From: Gyrodactylus bullatarudis
Lineage: Eukaryota; Platyhelminthes; Monogenea; Gyrodactylidea; Gyrodactylidae
Direction: 5' to 3'
Assembly: GCA_012064415.1 (NCBI GenBank)
Contig: SSNU01000346.1
Location: 18,900-82,899 of the forward strand
Length of the DNA stretch: 64,000 nt
The notes under the pieces are model-generated. The model saw only the letters and a list, made by a program, of their open reading frames with translations, made no database searches and was not told the DNA's origin. Positions 23,640-34,900 of the stretch are shown one piece after another (the first letter of the stretch is position 1; every line of letters starts with the position of its first letter). A program made the position numbers and the translations under genes.

Positions 23640-24703
23640 GAATCATCTATTCAGTCGGACATCAAATCATTCCCCAAGCGTGCGTGGAATAAAATACGTT
23701 TTCTAACTCATGCCAATCATAAAGACACATGCCTCTCTAACATTGACTCCGATGCTATGAAGGAATTTTCTGCAAAGGTTTACTCATCCAACGACCATGC
23801 GTATGATGAACATATATCTCTATCTCGCTCCCTACTGTAACACCAGATATGTTAATTGATCTCCTCCTCTCACTTAAGAACAAAAACAGGAAAGACAATT
23901 CATATGTTTCTGCTGCCACTCTACTAGCTCTTCCAAATGACTTTTTTGCCTCTCTCTCAGTATTTTATCATTCTTCTGGTCTCATTCTTCCTCAATGGCT
24001 AAAAATTCACATCCAACCTATCAGTAAGATACCTAATCCTACTCATCCGTGTGATTTCAGACCTATCTCACTGCTTCCCATCTTCCTTGTGTTTACAGAC
24101 TCCATTATATACATGCATTTGAATAATATTGACATTCTTTCATTAGATCCTGACCAACATGGATTTGTCAAAGGCAGAAGTACTTGCTCTAACCTCCTCT
24201 CATTCATGGACTCAGCTTACTCACTTATCTTCAAGAAAATTCCATGTGCTGTTATTTATGTTGATATTGAAAAAGCCTTTGACAGACTCCCCTTTTCAGT
24301 CATTCACGCCGTTTTAACATAATGTAATGTCAATCCCTTCATAATTAGACTTGGCCTTCCTCTCTAATAGGAAACAAAGAGTTATCTTCAATGGAAAACT
24401 ATCATCCTTGGCCTCAATAAACTCTGGCAAAGAATTGATCGCTCTAATCTCTATCCTCTTTGGCTCAGACGGATGTCAGCTGCAGCGGTACTATACACCA
24501 AACATGCCTCAAAACCTAATGGCCAATATAATCTAAGATCAAGCCGTGGATACTCAATTCTTCTCAATATACTACTCCCACTCCGCACCAGATTCAAGAT
24601 TGACTTATTAATTTTTAAGAACAAAAAGATTTCATATATTTGCAAATATTTATTGACCTATGTACCAGATAATCACAACTATTTTCATAATTTTTTCAAA
24701 TAA
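23640..24703 (+). pseudogene. Second LINE copy with frameshift and internal deletion
   Basis: Starts with a pre-RT segment (SDIKSFPKRAWNKIRFLTHA), is interrupted by TAA at ~23839, then continues in the 23849-24322 frame: DFRPISLLPIF, QHGFVKGRSTCSNLLSF and VIYVDIEKAFDRLPF. After NSG (just before the expected VPQGS block) the sequence jumps to a post-YADD part, so roughly the RT active-site half is deleted around 24428. The C-terminal tail (NLRSSRGYSILLN, then VPDNHNYFHNFFK) is in another frame. Dead copy of the same family as the upstream LINE, ending ~180 bp before SRSF1. Confidence 0.82.
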
Positions 24704-24886
24704 AAATCTAGTATATATAATGTCGTTATTAAATATAAGACGTTTTATAATCTTAGAAATTGTTATTTCAGATCACGAATAAAAGAATTTAGCTTATGAT
24801 AAATAGCAAAACATTTATCACATTAATTTTACATTTTTGATATAAGAATTTGTTTGTCTTATATTGGCACCATTTAAACGATTCAA

Positions 24887-25598
24887 ATGTCTCGATCTGG
24901 TTGCAAAATCTATGTCGGCAATTTACCCAGTGATGTAGACAGCAAAGATATAGATGATTTATTTTATAAATATGGGAAGATTGTAAATATTGATATCAAG
25001 AGCAGTCGAGGCGTGCCATTTGCATTTGTTGAATTTGCAAGAGAAAGGTTTGTTCTCTTCTTAATTTAAATCTAGAGATGCATCTGATGCAGTTCATGGA
25101 CGTGATGGATATAATTTTGATGGTTATCCTATTCGAGTTGAATTTCCACGTACTGGTGGATTCAACCGTAGTAGAGGAGGAGGTCCAAGAGGTGGAGGCG
25201 GTGGCGGAGCTTTCCGTGGACCGGGACCTACAAGAAGATCAGATTATCGCGTAGTAATCACTGGACTACCACCTACAGGTAGTTGGCAAGATCTCAAAGA
25301 TCACATGAGAGAAGCTGGGGATGTTGGTTATGCTGATGTCTTCCGCGGAGGAACAGGAGTTGTCGAGTTTCTTCGTTACGAAGATATGAAATATGCCATC
25401 AGAAAGTTGGATGATTCTAAATTCAAATCTCATGAGGTGAGACTTGATGTTAAATCATTAATTTTAATATTTTGATTAATAATTTATCTATTCTAGGGTG
25501 AAACATCATATATTCGAGTCCAAGAAGAAAAGGCAAGCCGATCTAAAAGCAAGAGTCGAAGTCGTTCCCGTTCAAGATCTAGATCATTCAGTCGCTGA
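24887..25598 (+). CDS. SRSF1: Serine/arginine-rich splicing factor 1 (SF2/ASF), 3 exons
   Basis: Exons 24887-25047, 25076-25436 and 25497-25598 give 208 codons (207 residues). RRM1 covers residues ~5-75 with RNP2 IYVGNL and RNP1-like [10 protein letters not shown] glycine-rich linker (~85-107) follows, then the pseudo-RRM with the invariant heptad SWQDLKD (~125-131), and a short RS tail ending in RS repeats. SRSF1 binds exonic splicing enhancers and recruits U1/U2 components in the nucleus. The first intron (25048-25075) is only 28 nt; reading through it hits a stop, and removing it restores an exact ungapped match to the family (FAFVEF...DAxDAV...GRDGY). It converges with AKAP17A, another splicing-related gene. 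Confidence 0.95.
25048..25075 (+). other. 28-nt spliceosomal intron in SRSF1
   Basis: Begins GTTTGTTC and ends TTAAATCTAG, phase 2. Exon sequences on both sides align without gap to SRSF1, so the intron boundaries are well fixed. A possible branch point is the TTAAT at about 25061-25065. Confidence 0.85.
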
Positions 25599-25599
25599 A

Positions 25600-26456
25600 A
25601 TTACTAATTCTCTTCATCTGTTTAATCAACTGTATAGTTTTTCAGTAAGTCTTGCTAATTAATTGGAAATCTTGACATTTTCTTTCAAGTTTACGTTACG
25701 GGAGTCTTTTAAAGTACTTCCTTCATTACTAACTAAAATAGCATTTAAATACGTAGTTTTTTAGTTTTGTATAGTAAAACTATAGTAACATTGCTCTAAT
25801 TTACTATCGATCAAAAAGAATGAAATAATGCTTGCTTCGTATAGATCAATAGACCCCGTAACGAAAACTTGATAATTGTCTTGATATCCTTATAGAAATG
25901 TCTGGATATAAGAATAAATTAAAGACAAACTAATTTGCTCGATTAAATTCAAAAGTTATTCTCTCTGTTGTTTAGAGTACAAAGGATTCTTTGGATACTT
26001 TTGGATGAGTTAACTGAGTTAATTCAGGATCTGGATTTTGTATCTGACTTTGAAAACAAGTCAGCTCTCACCAGAGGACCTCTCTTATAGGATCTCATAG
26101 GATTTTGGTTTAGAATCGAGCCTCACTTCTTTGGAGGATCTAGTTTTTAACGGATATTAAAACGAATACTTTATATTATTCAGGTACATTATTTTCACTC
26201 ATTTCCATCACAACCAACATTGCCATGAACAACACAATCAGTGATTGATGCAAGAACTCTTCAAGAACTTCAAGGTTGTGTTACGACAGTGTGCAAAATA
26301 AATTCACAAATTCTGTATTACTTTTTTATTAATAAAACATATTTACACAGTTTATTCTATGTTGTTTTTTTCTTTTTCTATCTGTTCCTGTTGTATACGC
26401 ATTTTCTTCTGAAACGAAAAAAGTTATAAGTTGAGTTAGCACTAAAAAATCAATGG
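25600..26456. other. 3' UTR region between convergent SRSF1 and AKAP17A
   Basis: AATAAA at ~25913-25918 (and another at ~26296-26301) on the plus strand could end SRSF1 transcripts; TTTATT near 26325-26330 could be the AKAP17A signal on the minus strand. No coding exon recognised. The possible 62-codon frame at 26241 is AT-driven. Confidence 0.5.
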
Positions 26457-27997
26457 TCAAAGTAATACTTTAATCAAGTTTGCTCTTATGTTATTCTCTA
26501 AACGCATAAGAATTCTCTTTTTGATGACGCTAGTGTCTTGAGATGATTGTTCGATTATAATGGGAGATGCTTCACGATCCTGTGAATCCTTTCTGTGCTT
26601 TTTTGACTTTTTCTTGCTCTTGTGACGTCTTGATTTTCTCTCAGTTTCCACTAACTCATTTTTTCTTCGATCCACCTTCTCTATCAAGATACTGAGACGT
26701 TTTTGAAGACGTTGAGCTGTGGCTAAATTGGTTACATAATCAGTATGAAATTCTTTGTAAAGGTTTAGCTGCTTTTGGAGAACTTTTTTCTCTCGATGAC
26801 ATTCTTTAGAAGCCTATAAAAATGAAGTTAATACGTGAATACATACAATAGTTTAGTTTCAATAACTTACAACTTTTTGGCGTTTCTTTTTCTCCTCTAA
26901 GCATTTTAGAGTTTCATACTCTAGCTTGAGTCTGTTTTGAGTTTCATCAAGGATTCTCTTTTCTTCAAATTCTTGCTGTTTGATTGCTTCCAAAGTCTCT
27001 TTCTCCTTTTCATAGTTTTTCATTCTCTCTGCATGCGTTGTGTCTTCAAGATTCTTAATCCTTTGGGCAATTTCATTTCTCAGTTTCACTTTTTTATCCG
27101 TCAAATGAGCTGTTTTGTCAAAGTCTATCTTTATTTCAGCCATATTATTCTCATCAATATTAGACTTTCCTTCCTCTTTGAGAAATAGCTTAGAGCCTCT
27201 TAGAGTATCGATTGCTTTTGTAAATCCAAGAATATTCTTGTACTGAATGTAAACTGTAAATTTGAATATGCTGCTGGCTTTAACTATGGACTCATAAATC
27301 TTTAAAGCATTCTCAAAGGTGGCTTTAATCAGCTTGGTTTGCTTTTTAACGTCAGATGTTTCGAGTTCCATTCTTTTGAGAAGAGCCAAGTTCTGAACAC
27401 AGCTTAACATGGGAATATCAATACGTCTAATTTCTCCAAAAGTTTCAAAAACTGGTCTAACTTTTTCTTCGCAAGGTATAACTTCACCGAGTACATTTTT
27501 ATTACCATTGCTAAACCAATATATTGGTAAGTTGCTAATAACAACTGTATCTGGACGAAGTCCAGGCTCATTTTCATCGATTCCTTTTGCATCACGGAAA
27601 TGAGAAATCCAATCATGTTTCAGAGGATACTCATAACGAATTTCACAAGCTTCTACAGCAAGGCAGTTGTTAAATCCATTAAGCTTTAATTTCTTAGAAA
27701 ACTGTGAGATTAATAACTAACTTTTTTATCAAGATTGAATATAGTTTGTTTCAGAAGAACTCGAGTTGATAGGTCTGCAGAGAAGGAAAGACATTCGGTA
27801 GTTGATTTCTGGATCTTTAATGTGACGTCTGAAAGAGTTTTTGGACTTAACTTGCGTAGTTTTTCAATAATTTCCCAATTAGAGATAGATTTTGATAGAA
27901 ATTCTGCCTTAAAAAGTTGAGATATTTTCACTTCAATGTTTATTCTGAAAATGGGCTTTAGATAAATATTATCATAGAGCTTTAAGTCATTGATCAT
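26457..27997 (-). CDS. AKAP17A: A-kinase anchor protein 17A / splicing factor XE7 homologue (3 exons)
   Basis: Exons 27997-27722, 27692-26871 and 26813-26457 give 484 residues. The N-terminus (YDNIYLKPIFRINIEV, then KSISNWEIIEKL) and KHDWISHFRDAKG, then RPDTVVISNLPIYWF match the AKAP17A family. An RRM-like unit follows (ISNLP, then FETFGEIRRIDIPM), then YIQYKNILGF and a long Lys/Glu coiled coil. The C-terminus is KSRRHKSKKKSKKHRK-rich rather than the long RS tail of vertebrates. The family binds PKA regulatory subunits and modulates alternative splicing in nuclear speckles; the PKA-binding helix is not verified here. The first intron is 29 nt (27693-27721); the second is 57 nt (26814-26870). 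About 0.86 kb separates its stop from that of convergent SRSF1. Confidence 0.9.
27693..27721 (-). other. 29-nt intron in AKAP17A
   Basis: Starts GTTAGTTATTAATC and ends TTTTCTAAG, phase 0, on the minus strand. Without removal the frame stops at TAA within it. With the TTCTAAG acceptor the junction LDKK|KLKLNGF aligns to the family without a gap. An alternative acceptor CACAG nine bases earlier would make an intron of only 20 nt and add three residues. Confidence 0.75.
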
Positions 27998-28974
27998 ACT
28001 AGAATAAATACGTTATAAAAGTTATATAGAATATCAGAAACAGCTTAGAATATAAGCCCTAGACTAGTTTCTTTTAGAAAATATATTTGTATACTATATT
28101 AGTTTAAACAAATATTTTTGCTTATCGTTTGTTTCATGAATATTTGTTAAAATAATAAAAAGGTGTTATTTTTAAAATGATATAAGTAATGACTGAGTCA
28201 TTATGACTCATTAGTAATGAGCGAAGCTGTATTAGACTGTATAACAGTTAGGAACAAATTATAAAAATAAAGATTAAATTATTACTGATTACAAGTTGTT
28301 AGTGATCAATGATCATATTTAGTAATATCACCAAAATGATAGCAATATTTTTTTAGATAATAGACATACTACAAAGTACTTTGATAAAACAAAAATATTA
28401 TTTTTCCGACCCAAAGGGCAACTGTACTAAATTTTTTACTTAAAAATCTTTCAGATTGCAAATCCCAAAGGCTAAGATCATACTTGAATTTATAAAAAAT
28501 CTCCGATCAGGAATCCTTTTACTAGATTATCAGAAAAAATTGTTTCAAGAAGGAATCTTGAGTGTTGATTAGAATAGGAGTTCTGAATATAGGTGCTGTT
28601 AAATTTTGAAGAAAAACTCATATTTAGCTTGATAATTACAAATGGTGTAAAATCTTCAAAAGACATTAGTACTCGAGAACAAAGTTTGTATTCTAAATAG
28701 AATCTATTCAAGAATTTATAATGAACTTTCTACGAACTGTAAATACAGATCATTTCGAGAGAAAATAATATGAAAATTCACTAAAGCATCATGGACAGGT
28801 TCTTCATGTGAGTTAATCAACAACTTCTTAAACTGAAAAACGATAATAACATGTTTAAAAATTATAAGTTCTCAGTTGAATCGATATGCCAGAATCTTTA
28901 TCGGGTAATGTTGGTTGATAATTTTAATTGATTGGCAACAATTTAGCCATAATGCTGAAGAAAACTCAAAGATT
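27998..28974. other. Divergent upstream region between AKAP17A (-) and the small gene (+)
   Basis: AT-rich, about 1 kb, presumably carrying both promoters. At 28410-28426 CCCAAAGGGCAACTGTA resembles one end of the MITE at 46814-47110, so a degraded copy of that element is present. No other gene seen. Confidence 0.4.
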
Positions 28975-31900
28975 ATGGTAAGCCTTTATCGATCTTTTGC
29001 TATCGATAATTTCCAAGTGAACATTTTTTTCAGGTTAACCCAATAGTAGATAAATTGGGCTGGAATTTTAACATGGTAAGTGGAGTGAATGAAATTTTGA
29101 TTTGTTTCAGTATAAGAACAACGTTGTGGAACGAGATGGTGTTATTGTGGAACTATTAGTTAATCACATTGAAAAGCCGGGTAAATTAATGTCAATCTAT
29201 GCCTACTTGAATGAGTGAGTACTTTAATGCTTAAAAATTAAAAAAAAAGTTTAAATAAATACAAAATACATAAACCCTTTGGTTCTTTATTTTCCATTTT
29301 CGATTTTCTTTCTCTTCTTAGTCCCGCTCATATCCAATTGTTCTTAGAAATTTGCGATAGAATATTTGAAATATTCAGCTATTGTTTTATGAAGGAAAGT
29401 TATTTTATTTTTCTAAGGCCTAAGGATAAAAAAACGTTCTAAGCTCTTAAAATATTTGACTACATTTTCAAAAAACCACCCTTCTTTAAGTGACTTTGGT
29501 TAGCACCAGCTAAAAGCTATCTCTGTGAATTATACATATTAATGTACAGTGATTTCCCTACATAACGCCTCGAGATAACTCTATTCCATGCGATTTTCTG
29601 TATTTATACCTCCCCATATGCAACAACCAATCAGATTCGAGTATTAAAATTCGTATTTTTTTGCAAAATTCTCAAGTCCCATTCAACAATCATTTTACAT
29701 GAATGACCTTCAAATTTTATGCTCTATCAATTGAATTAAAAATTTGACTTATATCTGCCTCAATAAAAAACTTTTTTATATTGATTCGTAAAAGAAAATT
29801 TGCTGTATCAATAGATAGAGGCTCTCAAGTTCTACCATGCTACACATTTTTGATTATAAATCTTTGAAAATCTGAAAGAAATTCCAGTTCAAAGTTTGAT
29901 CCAAAATTGGCTTTAATTTTTTTGAAAATCTTCCTGTTTTTAGATTCTATTCATGCTAACGACATAGACCCCCCCTCTTTCCTCTTCCTTTTCATACATT
30001 CTAATGTAAGAGAGAAAAGTTGAGACCCCCTTTTTTATCCTTTTGATATGTTCTAGTGGGAATCTCAATCTGGTCACCAAAATTATTCTTCATACGATGA
30101 CGCAATGCGTTCTTAAATCCACACCCTCCTATACCCTATTCTTGTCATGAAAATACTTTATTTTTGAGAATATCTTTCAACATAAGCTGTCCAACTAAAC
30201 AAAAGATTGTACTTCATAGTATATTTTTATCTTTCATTTGAGAAGTTTTTGTTGCATCCTCTTCGATTTCGCTGGCTTTTAAAGTAATGACCTTTTATAG
30301 AGGATCCTCTTTAATATCCAGATTCTGAACGATTTTGATTCCTTTCCTTAATGAAGGTTAACGATTCTCCATTTCTTTGAAGATTTTCACAATAGTATTC
30401 AATAGCTTCAATCTATGTACCCTATTTTTTAGTAAATGGAGTTGGAGGCCTTTTCAAATCTGAGAAGAAATTTCTACGTGTTTTATTTTTAATAATGGCT
30501 GCCTTAACAAAGCCCAGGTAAGATTTTTTTGAGATGAAAACATTATATTGAAATTAAATCATATGATACAAAAAAAATAATAATAAATTCAAGGTGATGT
30601 GAGGTTTTAATAAAGTTCAAAGTGATCTTGATCCCTAAGCTAGTGCAGGCAGCACAACAACCCAATGCACTTCAGCAGAATCCGGTTCAACGACCACTTT
30701 TAATATCAGTTATTCATAAAGGAAACTAGGAACAGAAATCAGTTGATTCTTCAGTTCAAACGTTTATCTCACAGATACAAGGTTGGATTTTATTAAACAT
30801 AAAAGCCTTTTATTAAAAGGTCTCATTATCAGAGGACTTATTCAGTCAAATGAGGATTAGAGAAAAGAAGAGATTTTGTGTAGTCAAGCTTAGACCTTAG
30901 GTGACACATAATAGACCTCAAGTCAAAAAGGTTATCACAATCCTTTAAGGAAAACTTAATTTCTATATAATTGTAATATTTGAGAAGAAAATGATACGAA
31001 TATGAGGGGTTTCTTAAATAGTAATTCTTAATTTCAGGCAAGGAGAGTGAAGTGAAAGTTTTTACAATAAAAGCTGTTCTTCTAAGCCAGATATAGCAAT
31101 AAGAGAATTTTATTCATCAGTATCCCTACGGCTGGCTTAGGATCAGATAAAAGGTTCAAGAATATTCTTTTGATAAAAAAATGAATTTTTGGTATCATTT
31201 AATTGACATATATCACCCTTATAAGAAACCTAAAAATACAGATTTTCAATAAAAATATGATCTGGATTTCAAGATCCAATCACTTGTGATCTTATGAACT
31301 GATTTTCTTGCCCTGACTATCTATGAAATCAGCACTTTTTTACCTTTCAAACTAGACCATTTGAAGCTCGAGTGAACGCATAATTGATTCACACCCCTTT
31401 AATTTGTGATCCAAAACCCTGATTTTGATCGGTCGCTTACAAGAAGACCTACATAAAACAGGTTTTTTTAGAGTGCTTTTTAAGGGAAACTTTAATGTTC
31501 TTATGAAAAAGGACCTTCTCTTTTATATACTCAGATGCTTTTGAACTCTCTAAAACCTCTCTGAACCTCGCAATAAAGCTCCAAAAACTCAATTTTTCGT
31601 ACTTGTAAATTTTACCCTTAAAAATGCGAGTTAAACGGAAATCTGAATGCACCAATGAACTCCTTGTAAAATTTTGGTAAATTTGTATATATTTCGCGAT
31701 ATATTACGCTCTAATTTCTTCGAACTGGGGTGGCCATCGAGTTTCGGTTCCGACTGTATAAGAGTCGATCGATGGAAAGCAAGCATGGAGAAACCTATAT
31801 TGAATTCTTTCCAAGGTTAGGGAGCAAAAATTTGTAATGTGTGGGAGAAGAGAAGCTAAGTAATCTAAATGGGGGAGAACATAACATTTATAACCTTTAA

Positions 31901-34900
31901 TTCTTAGCTCATAAGAAGAAGAATATCTATTGATAACATAGATTATAGAACTGATAAGACCTAGCTTAGACAGCGGAGAGATTTTTAAAGATGAAGTTAT
32001 TTCGAAACCTAAGTCCATAGTCTTATCAACAAATTCACCAGGAAAGCTGGATAGAAGAGAGCTTGGTAGACCGTTAGGCAAAAATATTTTGCATTTAGAT
32101 CTCTTTATTTCTAAACCCATTTTACCCAGATCAACTTTGAGAGAAGAAAAGTAATAGTTAATTTAAAGAATGTCAAAGGCATTGTCAGCAGTGAAGACAA
32201 TTTTCATATCGTCAGCATACTTGAACATTTTCCCGATTTTACAAGGTAGCTTAATATCAGAGATACAGAGATTGATAATAAGATAAGATGGGAAACTGTG
32301 ACGAAAGTGGACACAAAAGGATTAGAAACTATAGATTGAAATCGCAAAATTATCTTGGAAACTAAAAGGTGTAGAGAATTAATTTTTTGATATACTTTTT
32401 TAAACTTTCTTATTTCTGAAGCTAGAATTCTGAAAATCATATCAAAAGATAGATCTTTATATAACTAAATCTTTTACATAAAAATATTTTTCATAAAATA
32501 TTATTTAAGGCTATTTACGTGAAACGCATCAGGAATCCTACTTAGAAATCAAAAAAATAACTGTGCTTAAATTTGATTGGTTGAGGGTTCCCTGTTCTCT
32601 CATTGGTTAAGAAAAATCATGGTTTAGGTATATAACCGAGATGCTAATTACGATTTGGGCAGAGAGGGATAGAAAACGGGGACTTCACCTGAAGTTTGAA
32701 AAAAATACAGTATATCAAAAATCGGAAAAATTGCAAATTTTCCACCCTAGTAATAAGTTATAACTTATAAGTGGATTCTTAACTTATAAGTAGTATCATA
32801 AGTAGTTTGTATATTTTCTATAAAATTTCGTTAGGTTATGAATTAAGAAATTTTCTCGGTTATCAGAGAGGAGAGGATTATACCGGCTAATTCATATTGA
32901 AATTCCATCCATTATTTCCAGAATAGCAAAGTAAGCAAAATTATTGTCCCAGAAATAATTGTGCTAGAAATATTTCGTTCTAGGTGCTTAGGTAATATAT
33001 CCCACAGGAACATCTTATTTGGTAATGGATTAGCCCATGTTGCTGAATGTTACAGCTTACTAATGGAACCCACCGAGACTGGTGCGAAAGAAACTCACAA
33101 AGCATTTAGAAATAATCGGTGGGATCCATTAGTAAGCTGTAACATTCAGCGACATGGGCTAATCCATTACCAAATAAGAATTTCCTGTGGGATATATTAC
33201 CTAAGCACCTAGAATGAAATATTTCTAGTAATCTTTGTAAGTATAGGTGCTGCACTATTCATTAATAATTTTGCTGAGATTTAAACTCTGTACGTAATAG
33301 AAAATTTGATGTGAGCACGATACCAAATGTACCAAGCCAACAAAAATAGTTGGTTTCTAAACTCATAAGAAAGGTTAAAGAAAACGAATGTATATTTTAT
33401 TCTATTACTTTTTTAAAATTTTTTTTATCTTTTTGCCGTTTGGTCCCGATGGATATATGTCTATATTTCAATTTTTTGATCAATAAATCAAATTTGATCG
33501 AGTTTTTTTGAATCTAGATTATGAGACCTACGATCTGAAAAAAGAAAATTTGAAAAAAACAATATTTAAGAAAGTTATGGCATATTTCAAATCTAGAGTT
33601 AGCGCAGAATTAATTAATTTGCAGAATTAATCGCAACCGAGAATCTTTAACAAAATTGCCGTTAGATTGTATGATTTAGTAGATAAGATGTTGGTTTTAA
33701 AACTCCATCATAAATCACATTTCTGCTTCCAGATCTAAACGAAATGCAAGTGAAATTCAAAATGAATCTGCACACAAAATAATTCGAAATTCTTGTGTTT
33801 TAAAGAGCGAACAAGCAAAATCTCTGACCAATCTGGGATTCTTCGTGGTAACTAAACTGCTCAATAAAAACTATAAGATCAATTATTTTACATTTAACCC
33901 TAGAAATTTGATAAAGATTTAAGTAAGGATCGAATTCTGCCAATGGGTGACAACTTTGATTTGAAATTTGCTCCCGAGCTAGTCATGTGAGTTTAAAGTG
34001 AAAGAAGAAAAGTTTAAACTTTTTTAAAGCCCCAAAATTATAGCCTGCAAGATGTGTAAGTGCAAATCAACCAATTCTAATAATATTGTCAACCTTAATA
34101 AGCATTCTATGAAGGCAAAACATTGAAGATTGGATAAGTGAGAATTTTATACATTTTTTTCCACAAAAACTTTTCAACTGTAACATCAAGAGGTATTGTT
34201 AGGAAAAATACCAACTCTATTTCTAGTGATTTTGAAGATAAATGGCTTCAAAATTTAACATCTTTTATCAGAAAAATAATGCATGAATGTAAATACTATG
34301 CGAAAAATGACCATATATTTCATTAAGAATAAATGAAAAAATCTTTAACAAATTCAAATTTTTTGTGAAAAATCGAGGTTTTCGTAAAACTCGTACATTT
34401 CCAACTTCATATCAACCAACTTTATATGACTAGTTGAAATAAAAATGGAAATTTATGATTTTTACGAATTTTTTTCAATATTTTTATCAAGAAATCGAAT
34501 TTGATCATGAGACCCACCTTCAGAATATGAAGAATAAAAATTCAAAAAAAGGTCTGATTTGGTGTAATGAGACTCTGCCTTGCACAAATCCTGTTCTCTG
34601 ACTCTTTAGGAAGCACATGCATCGGCTAGGTAGAGAATACTGAAGTTGCTCATATCAGGAATGTGATTTGTTTTGTGGAGATGCTCCTGTATCACTGAAC
34701 CGAAATTGCCCATTTACAGGCACTCCTTGATTCTTCCTTTCACTGGTCTCACCGTTTTTCCCAGATAAGTTGGACCACTGGAATATTTGGATAGGTAAAC
34801 TACGTCTTATGTCTTCGTCCAGGTTGTTTACATCCGAAATCAATTAGATTGCTCTCGGAAGAATGGAGAGTTAGCGAACTAGAAATATCTTCTTTGTTGT

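Noticed and set aside
27702..27721. 20-nt intron alternative in AKAP17A (acceptor CACAG)
   Set aside because: It keeps the frame but inserts three residues relative to the family; the 29-nt version aligns without a gap.
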